Below are positions 58,610 through 64,000 of a stretch of DNA of 64,000 nucleotides, in pieces (position 1 is the first letter of the stretch; every line of letters begins with the position of its first letter). The notes under the pieces were generated by a model, which saw only the letters and a program-made list of their open reading frames with translations, made no database searches and had not been told where the DNA came from. The position numbers and the translations under genes are program-made. The DNA is from JADZAI01 sp046348585. GTDB taxonomy: Bacteria; Pseudomonadota; Alphaproteobacteria; Micropepsales; Micropepsaceae. The stretch is taken from the NCBI GenBank assembly GCA_046348585.1, contig JAXMDZ010000001.1:1-64000 (forward strand), written 5' to 3'.

Positions 58610-59193
58610 CAGCCACCGCAGGCCGTCGCCCCGTCCCGCCTCGTCCGGGTCGCCACGCCCGGCCCAACCGCACGCCCGACGACATCGCGGCGATGATCCG
58701 CGTCGATCACGCCGGCGAGACGGCGGCGGTGCGCATCTATCGCGGCCAGCTTGCGGTGCTGGGGGCCGGTCCGGCGACGGCCCGCGCCGCCGAACTGGTG
58801 CGCCACATGAAGGCGCAGGAAGACGTGCATCTGGAAACCTTCGAGCGCCTCGTCGCCGAGCGCGGCGTGCGGCCGACCGCGCTCGCGCCGATCTGGGACG
58901 CCGCCTCCTACACGCTCGGCGCCGTCACCGCGCTGATGGGCGAGAAGGCGGCGATGGCCTGCACCGAGGCGGTCGAGGAGGTGATCGACGGCCACTATGC
59001 CCGCCAGCAGGCGCAACTCGCCGGCCGCGACGGCGAGCTGGAAGAGGTCGTCGCCCGCTTCCGCGCAGAGGAAATCGAGCACCGCGACACCGCAAGGGCC
59101 GAGGGCGCACGCGAGGCGGCGGGCTATCCGCTGCTCTCGGCGGTCATCAAGGCGGGCTGCCGCCTCGCCATCCGCCTTTCCGAGAAGATCTGA
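58606..59193 (+). CDS. coq7: Demethoxyubiquinone hydroxylase (Coq7)
   Basis: 195 residues. Ferritin-like di-iron protein with Glu38 in RVDHAGETAAVRIY, ExxH in QEDVHLETF (Glu72, His75), EAVEEVIDGHY and the last EEIEHRDTA (Glu156, His159). These match the Coq7 ligands. Hydroxylates demethoxyubiquinone, the next-to-last step of ubiquinone synthesis in many alphaproteobacteria. The start overlaps the dsbB stop; the stop overlaps the GNAT ATG (TGATG). Confidence 0.95.
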   Translation: MTATAGRRPVPPRPGRHARPNRTPDDIAAMIRVDHAGETAAVRIYRGQLAVLGAGPATARAAELVRHMKAQEDVHLETFERLVAERGVRPTALAPIWDAASYTLGAVTALMGEKAAMACTEAVEEVIDGHYARQQAQLAGRDGELEEVVARFRAEEIEHRDTARAEGAREAAGYPLLSAVIKAGCRLAIRLSEKI

Positions 59194-59846
59194 TGGACGC
59201 CCACGAAGAAGCCCATGCCGCGCGCCTCGCCGCCGCCGCGCCGCGCAAGGCCGCCGCCGCCGAAATCCCCCGCCTCGCCGCCCTGCTGGCCGCCGCCTTC
59301 GCCGCCGATCCGGTGATGCGCTGGGGCTTCCGCGAGGGCGCGGGCCTCGCCGGCGCGCTGAACGCCTATTTCACCTACGCCCTCACCCGCCAATGCGCGC
59401 AGCACGACGCGATGTTCGTCGCGCCCGGCTTTCAGGCGGCCTCGGTGTGGCTGCCGCCGTCGGGCCTGTCGTCGCTGTCGATCCCGGCCTGGCGGATGGC
59501 GCTGATGCTGCCGACGCTGCTGAAGATCACCGGCTTCTCGCGGCTCGGCCGCGCCGCGGCGCTCGGCGAGGCGATGGAGAAGCACCACCCGCCCGAACCG
59601 CCGCACTGGTATCTCTTCTTCTTCGGCGTCGATCCCGCGATGCAGGGCAAGGGCGTCGGTTCGGCGATTCTGGAGGCGACGCTCGCCAAGATCGACGCCG
59701 AGGGCATGCCCGCCCATCTCGACAATTCAAATCCGCGCAACACGCGACTCTACGAGCGGCACGGATTCCGCGTCGTCACCGAATACCGCGCCCGCAAGGA
59801 CGCCCCGCCGATCTGGGGCATGTGGCGCGACGCCCGGCGCGCCTAG
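59193..59846 (+). CDS. GNAT-family N-acetyltransferase
   Basis: 217 residues. GNAT motif A is FFFGVDPAMQGKGVGSAILEA, followed by HLDNSNPRNTRLYERHGF; the N-terminus is an Ala/Arg-rich helix. Coupled to coq7 by a one-base overlap. The substrate is not evident. Confidence 0.9.
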   Translation: MDAHEEAHAARLAAAAPRKAAAAEIPRLAALLAAAFAADPVMRWGFREGAGLAGALNAYFTYALTRQCAQHDAMFVAPGFQAASVWLPPSGLSSLSIPAWRMALMLPTLLKITGFSRLGRAAALGEAMEKHHPPEPPHWYLFFFGVDPAMQGKGVGSAILEATLAKIDAEGMPAHLDNSNPRNTRLYERHGFRVVTEYRARKDAPPIWGMWRDARRA

Positions 59847-59877
59847 GCGGCGCGGCCGGGCGCGGCGCCGGAGGCCG

Positions 59878-60258
59878 TCAGGCCGCCATGCGGTGGAGCG
59901 CGCAGAGCTTGTTGCCGTCGGGATCGCGCAGATAGGCCAGATAGAGCTTGCCCATGCCGCCGGCGCGCACGCCCGGCGGCTCCTCGATGGCGGTGCCGCC
60001 CGCCGCGACGCCCGCCGCGTGCCAGGCGTCGGCCTGCTCCGGCGAGGCGGCGGCGAAACCGATCGTGCCGCCATTGGCGTGGCACGCGGGCTCGCCGTTG
60101 ATCGGCTTGGAGACCGCGAAGACGCCGGTCTGGGTGATGTAGAAGATGCGGTTGCCGTCGACCACCGCCGGCGGCACGCCGAGCGTCCCCAGCAGCTTGT
60201 CGTAGAAGGTCTTGGCGCGATCGAGGTCGTTGGTGCCAATCATGATATGCGAAAACAT
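59878..60258 (-). CDS. VOC-family protein (glyoxalase/bleomycin-resistance fold)
   Basis: 126 residues; GGGAGAGAACGC precedes the ATG. Two beta-alpha-beta-beta-beta modules begin with SHIMIGTNDLDRAKTFYD and end with YLRDPDGNKLCALHR. Possible metal ligands: His4, Glu in the middle strand, and Asp/Asn near the C-terminus. Enzymatic function unknown; similar proteins are lactoylglutathione-lyase-like. Confidence 0.9.
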   Translation of the reverse strand: MFSHIMIGTNDLDRAKTFYDKLLGTLGVPPAVVDGNRIFYITQTGVFAVSKPINGEPACHANGGTIGFAAASPEQADAWHAAGVAAGGTAIEEPPGVRAGGMGKLYLAYLRDPDGNKLCALHRMAA

Positions 60259-60324
60259 GCGTTCTCTCCCTTGCCGGCCATTCCGGCTTTCTTGAAATCC
60301 TGACGATAGGCCATTGCGGCCCGC

Positions 60325-60885
60325 CTAAGGCTCCAGCTCGCTGTCCCAGTAGAGATAGTCGTTCCAGGACTCGTGCAGATAGTTGGGCGGGAAGGCGCGG
60401 CCGTTGCGCTGCAATTCCTGCACGCTCGGCCGCATGGGCTTGTGCGAGGGATACATCCCGCACTGGTGGGTGAGGCGTCCGCCCTTGAGCAGATTGCAGG
60501 GCGAGCAGGCGGTGACGATGTTCTCCCATGTCGTGCGGCCGCCGCGCGAGCGCGGCACGACGTGATCGAAGGTCAGATCGTGGCGGTCGCCGCAATACTG
60601 GCACTGGAAGCGGTCGCGCAGGAAGACGTTGAACCGCGTGAAGGCGGGCGTGCGGGCCGGCTTCACATAGTCCTTCAGGCAGACGACCGAGGGCAGCTGC
60701 ATCTCGAAGCCGGGCGAGCGCACCACGCGGTCGTAGTGATTGAGGATGGTCACGCGGTCGAGGAACACGGCCTTCACCGTGTCCTGCCAGGACCAGAGCG
60801 ACAGCGGAAAATACGAGAGCGGCCGGAAATCGGCGTTCAGGACCAGCGCAGGACACGCCTCGGGCGCGCGGTCAGACGCGAGCAC
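60325..60885 (-). CDS. HNH endonuclease family protein
   Basis: 186 residues with a GTG start at 60885 after GAAGGAGCCGTGCC. The HNH motif is visible as CQYCG ... LTFDHVVPRSRGG ... WENIVTACSPCN, with two CxxC zinc knuckles (CQYC and CSPC) around the catalytic His. The N-terminal half is unrelated and folded. Such genes are widespread single-copy HNH genes in alphaproteobacteria, not restriction systems. It has no neighbour methylase. Confidence 0.9.
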   Translation of the reverse strand: MLASDRAPEACPALVLNADFRPLSYFPLSLWSWQDTVKAVFLDRVTILNHYDRVVRSPGFEMQLPSVVCLKDYVKPARTPAFTRFNVFLRDRFQCQYCGDRHDLTFDHVVPRSRGGRTTWENIVTACSPCNLLKGGRLTHQCGMYPSHKPMRPSVQELQRNGRAFPPNYLHESWNDYLYWDSELEP

Positions 60886-61000
60886 GGCACGGCTCCTTCA
60901 AGGCGGGATGCGGACGGCGCACGCTGACGAAGACCCGGAACTCCTGCGATTCGAGTGACCCGACGATTTTAGTATAGGGATCGCGACGCTGGTGTGAAGC

Positions 61001-61663
61001 TCACCGCGCCGCCGCGAACGCCTCGGCCAGAAAGCTCATGGCGCGCTGGAGCCCTTCCGGGTCGATGCCGTGGCCAAGGCCCGGCGCGACATGGCTGCTG
61101 ACCGGCACGCCCGCCGCCGCGAGGCCCGCCTCGGCGGCGTGCATGGCGACGACAGGCACCATCGGGTCGCTGTCGCCGTGGATGAGCAGCACCGGCGGGC
61201 GCCCCTTGATCTCGCGCGCCAGCCGCTCGGGCGCGACCAGCGCGCCGGAGAAGCCCACGATGGCGACCGGCGGCACGGCGCGGCGCAGCCCCACATGCAG
61301 CGCCATCATCGTGCCCTGGCTGAAGCCGACCAGCGCGAGCCGCGCGGGCGCGACGCCCTGGCGCTTCAGCTCCGCGTCGAGGAAGACGTCGAGCACGGGC
61401 GCGGCGCTGTCGGCCCCCGCCGCCAGAAGCTGCGGATCGAGCCGGGTGATCGCGAACCACTGGCGTCCGAAGGGCACACCCGGCACGCTTTCGGGCGCAT
61501 CCGGCGCAACGAAGGCGGCGCGCGGCAGCACGCGCTGGAGATAGGGCGCGAGGCCGATGAGGTCCTCGCCGTTCGCGCCGTAGCCGTGCACCAGCACGAC
61601 GAGACTGTCGGGCGCGCCGCCCGCCTTGGGGCCGAGGCGCGGGCCGTCGATGCTTCCTGTCAT
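61001..61663 (-). CDS. Alpha/beta hydrolase, phospholipase/carboxylesterase family
   Basis: 220 residues. Family motifs: VVLVHGYGANGEDLIGLAPYL, nucleophile GFSQGTMMALHVGL, acid VLLIHGDSDPMVPV and GLGHGIDPEG. This is the carboxylesterase/lysophospholipase group (acyl-protein thioesterase-like). It is divergent from the gluQRS gene with about 108 bases between the starts. Confidence 0.9.
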   Translation of the reverse strand: MTGSIDGPRLGPKAGGAPDSLVVLVHGYGANGEDLIGLAPYLQRVLPRAAFVAPDAPESVPGVPFGRQWFAITRLDPQLLAAGADSAAPVLDVFLDAELKRQGVAPARLALVGFSQGTMMALHVGLRRAVPPVAIVGFSGALVAPERLAREIKGRPPVLLIHGDSDPMVPVVAMHAAEAGLAAAGVPVSSHVAPGLGHGIDPEGLQRAMSFLAEAFAAAR

Positions 61664-61771
61664 GCCCCCAGTGTGGCGCGCCTCGCCGCCGCTGGCCAGC
61701 CGCGCGATGGCCGATTGATCCGCCGCCTGTCCCCCGGCAAGGTCGGCGCGCGCCTTCGCGCTGCCGCACCG

Positions 61772-62614
61772 ATGATCGTCACCCGCTTCGCCCCCTCGCC
61801 GACCGGCTATCTGCACACCGGCCACGCCTATGCGGCGCTGTTCGCCGCCGAGGCCGCGCGCGCCGCGAACGGGCGCTTCCTGCTGCGCATCGAGGACATC
61901 GACGCGACGCGCTGCCGTCCCGCCTTCGAGACGGCGATCTACGAGGATCTCGCCTGGCTCGGTCTCGTCTGGGAGACCCCGGTGCGCCGCCAGTCGGAGC
62001 ATTTCGGCGACTATCGCGCCGCGCTCGCCCGGCTGGAGACGATGGGCCTCATCTATCCCTGTTTCTGCACGCGCAAGGAGATCGCCGCAGAGATCGCGGC
62101 GAGCGCCGGCGCGCCGCACGGTCCGGACGGCCCGCTCTATCCCGGCGCCTGCCGCCACCGCGACGCGGCCGAACGCGCGGCGCGGATCGCGGCGGGCGAG
62201 CCTTACGCGCTGCGGCTCGACATGGCGCGGGCGATCGCCCGGACGGGACCGCTAACCATGGAGGAAAGCGGCGTGCGCCAGCCCGCCGCCCCCGCCGTCT
62301 TCGGCGACGTCGTGCTGGCCCGCAAGGACGTGCCGGCGAGCTATCATCTGGCGGTGACGGTCGACGACGCGCTTCAGGGCGTGACGCTGGTGACGCGGGG
62401 CGAGGATCTTCTGCCCGCCGCCTTCGTCCACCGCCTGCTTCAGGCGCTGCTCGACCTGCCCGAGCCCGCCTATCGCCACCACAAGCTGCTGACCGGCCCG
62501 GACGGCAGGCGGCTCGCCAAGCGCGACGGGGCCGAAACTCTCGCAGATGTGAGAGCGCGCGGCGTTTCGCCCGATGACTTGCGCGCCCGGCTGGGCTTCG
62601 CTGGCGGCCGATAA
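61772..62614 (+). CDS. gluQ: Glutamyl-Q tRNA(Asp) synthetase
   Basis: 280 residues. It looks like the catalytic half of GluRS without the anticodon-binding domain: HTGH at residues 15-18, YPCFCTRKE with Cys97 and Cys99, then LYPGACRHR with Tyr123 and Cys127, which match the zinc ligands of GluQRS, and a KMSKS-like RRLAKRDGA. It attaches glutamate to queuosine in tRNA(Asp). It is complete and codirectional with the next exported protein. Confidence 0.95.
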   Translation: MIVTRFAPSPTGYLHTGHAYAALFAAEAARAANGRFLLRIEDIDATRCRPAFETAIYEDLAWLGLVWETPVRRQSEHFGDYRAALARLETMGLIYPCFCTRKEIAAEIAASAGAPHGPDGPLYPGACRHRDAAERAARIAAGEPYALRLDMARAIARTGPLTMEESGVRQPAAPAVFGDVVLARKDVPASYHLAVTVDDALQGVTLVTRGEDLLPAAFVHRLLQALLDLPEPAYRHHKLLTGPDGRRLAKRDGAETLADVRARGVSPDDLRARLGFAGGR

Positions 62615-62626
62615 CAGGAGACGCCC

Positions 62627-63094
62627 ATGCGCCGTATGTTCTTCGCCCTCGCCGCCGCCGCGCTGATCGCCGCGCCCGCCCTCGCCGGACCTGCGGAGGA
62701 CGCGATGATGGCCGCCGACAGCGCCTTCAACGACAAGGCCCAGACCGACGGCGTCGCCGCCGCCTTCGAAGCCTATGCCGCGCCGGACGCGCGCATGTTC
62801 CGGGGCGAGGAGAAGATCGTCTCCGGCCCCGCCGAGATCCACGAGCTGATGGCCGAGCAATACGCCCATGGCGGCACGCTGACCTGGGGACCGGTCGAGG
62901 CGGTCGCCTCGGACGACGGCACGCTGGGCTTCACCCATGGCCGCTGGGCCTATGAAAGCCCCAAGGCCGAGGACGGCACGACGCGCAAGGCGACCGGCAG
63001 CTATGTCACCGTCTGGCGCAAGCAGCCGGACGGCGCTTACAAATTCGCGCTCGACATCGGCAATCCCGACCGCCCGAAGGAAAGCGGCGACTAG
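62627..63094 (+). CDS. Exported NTF2-like (DUF4440-type) protein
   Basis: 155 residues. Signal peptide (FFALAAAALIAAPALAGP), then an NTF2-like cone domain: MAADSAFNDKAQTDGVAAAF, GEEKIVSGPAEIHELM and WGPVEAVASDDGTLGFTHG. Such proteins are often small-molecule-binding or dehydrase-like. Thirteen bases from gluQ, so it may be co-transcribed. Function unknown. Confidence 0.85.
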   Translation: MRRMFFALAAAALIAAPALAGPAEDAMMAADSAFNDKAQTDGVAAAFEAYAAPDARMFRGEEKIVSGPAEIHELMAEQYAHGGTLTWGPVEAVASDDGTLGFTHGRWAYESPKAEDGTTRKATGSYVTVWRKQPDGAYKFALDIGNPDRPKESGD

Positions 63095-63110
63095 GCCCTC
63101 CGGCACACGG

Positions 63111-63138
63111 TTGACCTAAGGGAAGATCGAGATACGAT
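63111..63138 (+). promoter_or_regulatory. Candidate sigma70 promoter of the exported unknown protein
   Basis: TTGACC (63111-63116) and TACGAT (63133-63138) are separated by 16 bases. Downstream the 5' UTR holds GGGGTTGTGACCCC, a five-base hairpin, then GGGAG before the ATG at 63171. Confidence 0.5.
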
Positions 63139-63170
63139 CAACTTGGGGTTGTGACCCCAGGGAGATCACA

Positions 63171-63794
63171 ATGAAGACGATTCCGGCCTGTCTCGCCGTC
63201 GCGCTGCTGCTGGCCGCACCGGCCAGCGCCAAGGACACCTCCAAGACCGTGCATTTCGCCAAGGGCGAGACCTCGGCGACGCTGACCGGCTCGGTCGCGG
63301 GCTACGACACGCTGAACTACAAGCTGGGCGCGGCGGGCGGCCAGACGCTGACCGTCTCGTTCGCGCCGAAGAACACGTCCTGCTACTTCAACATCGTCGC
63401 CCCCGGCGCGGACTCCGCGCTGTTCATGGGCGAGGTGTCAGGCAACGACTACTCGGGCACGCTGCCGTCGAGCGGCACCTACACCGTTCAGGTCTATCTG
63501 ATGCGCAACGCGGCGCGGCGCGGCGAGACCTGCAAGCACACCATCGCCTTCTCGATCACCGGCGCGGCCGCCCAGCCCCACGCCGCGACGCCCTCGGCCG
63601 ACGAGCAGGCCTGCCTCCAGGCCGTCTCGGTCGAGACCGGAAACGGCGACGTCGTGCTGATCTCGTCCGAGGAATCGGAGGCCGCGACCGAGGTCGTCGT
63701 CGGCGTCGGCCCGCAGCGCGCCCGCTGGCGGTGTCTCGCCAAGAACGGCGTCGTCAGCGAGGTCATGTCGCTGACCGACGAAGGCGCGCTCTAG
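63171..63794 (+). CDS. Exported beta-rich protein, unknown function
   Basis: 207 residues. Signal peptide (ACLAVALLLAAPASA), then an all-beta domain with SATLTGSVAGYDTLNYKLG, QTLTVSFAPKN and SGNDYSGTLPSSGTYTVQVYLMR, reminiscent of g-type lysozyme inhibitor or PPC-type domains. A second small Cys-containing segment (ADEQACLQAVSVETGNGDV ... WRCLAKNGV) follows. Cys residues (four in the mature part) may form disulfides. Function unknown. Confidence 0.8.
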   Translation: MKTIPACLAVALLLAAPASAKDTSKTVHFAKGETSATLTGSVAGYDTLNYKLGAAGGQTLTVSFAPKNTSCYFNIVAPGADSALFMGEVSGNDYSGTLPSSGTYTVQVYLMRNAARRGETCKHTIAFSITGAAAQPHAATPSADEQACLQAVSVETGNGDVVLISSEESEAATEVVVGVGPQRARWRCLAKNGVVSEVMSLTDEGAL

Positions 63795-63812
63795 GGCGGG
63801 TCGGGCGTCCGT

Positions 63813-64000
63813 TCAGACGGACGCCTTCGCCTCGCGTTTGATCTTCTTGGCGAGCGACCATTTGTGCACCTCGGTCGGGCCGTCATAGATGCGGAAGGCG
63901 CGGATATCGCGGAAGATCTGGTGCACCGGCGTGTCGTCGGTGACGCCGGTGCCGCCGAGGATCTGCACGCAGCGGTCGGCGATGCGATAGAGCGCCTCCG
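63813..64000 (-). CDS. Acyl-CoA dehydrogenase (C-terminal fragment, 5' outside window)
   Basis: Reading the minus strand from the window edge, the last 62 residues include CVQILGGTGVTDDTPVHQIF, RDIRAFRIYDGPTEVHKW and a basic tail KKIKREAKASV before the stop. The ILGGTGV and R-I-YDGPTEVH motifs are typical of the C-terminal helical domain of acyl-CoA dehydrogenases. Its N-terminus is not in the window. Confidence 0.9.
   Translation of the reverse strand, partial: EALYRIADRCVQILGGTGVTDDTPVHQIFRDIRAFRIYDGPTEVHKWSLAKKIKREAKASV

Noticed and set aside
60325..60885. Restriction-system role for the HNH endonuclease
   Set aside because: No methyltransferase or specificity gene adjoins it; it matches widespread stand-alone alphaproteobacterial HNH proteins.

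Overview
The window is uniformly GC-rich, densely packed DNA from a free-living alphaproteobacterium. Many start and stop codons overlap (ATGA or TGATG), there are two single tRNA genes, and Tat and lipoprotein signals are common. Ubiquinone biosynthesis (coq7), BigR/SqrR-type sulfide control, 3-hydroxybutyrate dehydrogenase, a CC0125/CC1285-type lipoprotein and many acyl-CoA ligases, crotonases, GSTs and LLM flavin monooxygenases suggest a metabolically versatile Caulobacterales- or Sphingomonadales-like organism. The sequence alone does not fix the genus. I see no phage, insertion sequence, plasmid or CRISPR sequence; the window looks like ordinary chromosome with many small functional cassettes.

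Layout. 1-3.2 kb: copper-uptake cassette on the minus strand (DUF2946 protein, OprC-like TonB receptor carrying the CxxxM and HxM copper motifs, dedicated TonB). 3.3-5.4 kb: cobalamin riboswitch and btuF-btuC without an ATPase gene, then tRNA-Arg(CCT). 5.6-9 kb: crotonase-fold protein, CAP-domain protein, two tandem alpha/beta hydrolases. 9.1-13.4 kb: glpD, lipid kinase and alkyl-DHAP-synthase-like flavoprotein. 13.4-19.4 kb: HSL esterase, two small proteins, feruloyl-CoA synthase-like ligase, zinc alcohol dehydrogenase and a hotdog-fold protein. 19.4-21.4 kb: sulfide/persulfide detoxification (TauE, BigR/SqrR regulator, persulfide dioxygenase). 21.4-28.4 kb: serine hydrolase, GNAT, M20 peptidase, AhpD-like protein, acyl-CoA ligase, then a TetR gene with a double palindromic operator and an SDR. 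28.5-35.4 kb: LLM oxidoreductase, membrane-anchored L7/L12-like protein, GT61, aldo-keto reductase, GST, acyl-CoA ligase, lipoprotein. 35.5-37.4 kb: two CHAP lipoproteins. 37.4-40 kb: GMC oxidoreductase with a Tat small subunit, and MsrA.

40.1-44.4 kb holds a probable zinc regulon. A Zur-like palindrome overlaps a TATAAT box just before a 52-residue His-rich membrane microprotein; ZnuC, ZnuB, a COG0523 GTPase, an unknown anchored protein and a WD40-like protein follow. Next come a TrmH-type methylase of visibly lower GC, a palindromic intergenic repeat, an HxlR regulator divergent from an SDR/DsbA-isomerase/GST operon, an exported methyltransferase-like protein, an LLM oxidoreductase and a thiolase (44.4-51.2 kb). 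51.4-54.4 kb has a YeeE/TsuA-like transporter with a possible leader peptide, a LysR regulator, a CMD-family protein and a cupin. 54.6-57.9 kb is a bdhA-ndh-patatin operon, followed by tRNA-Leu(CAA). 58.1-64 kb holds dsbB-coq7-GNAT, a VOC protein, an HNH endonuclease, a carboxylesterase, gluQRS, two exported small proteins and the 3' end of an acyl-CoA dehydrogenase.

The most promising leads are the His-rich microprotein in the zinc operon with an apparently leaderless start, the anchored L7/L12 C-terminal domain, the copper cassette, the incomplete riboswitch-controlled B12 transporter and the double-palindrome TetR switch. Protein functions are family-level inferences from sequence, and start codons were chosen from ribosome-binding sites, signal peptides and overlaps.
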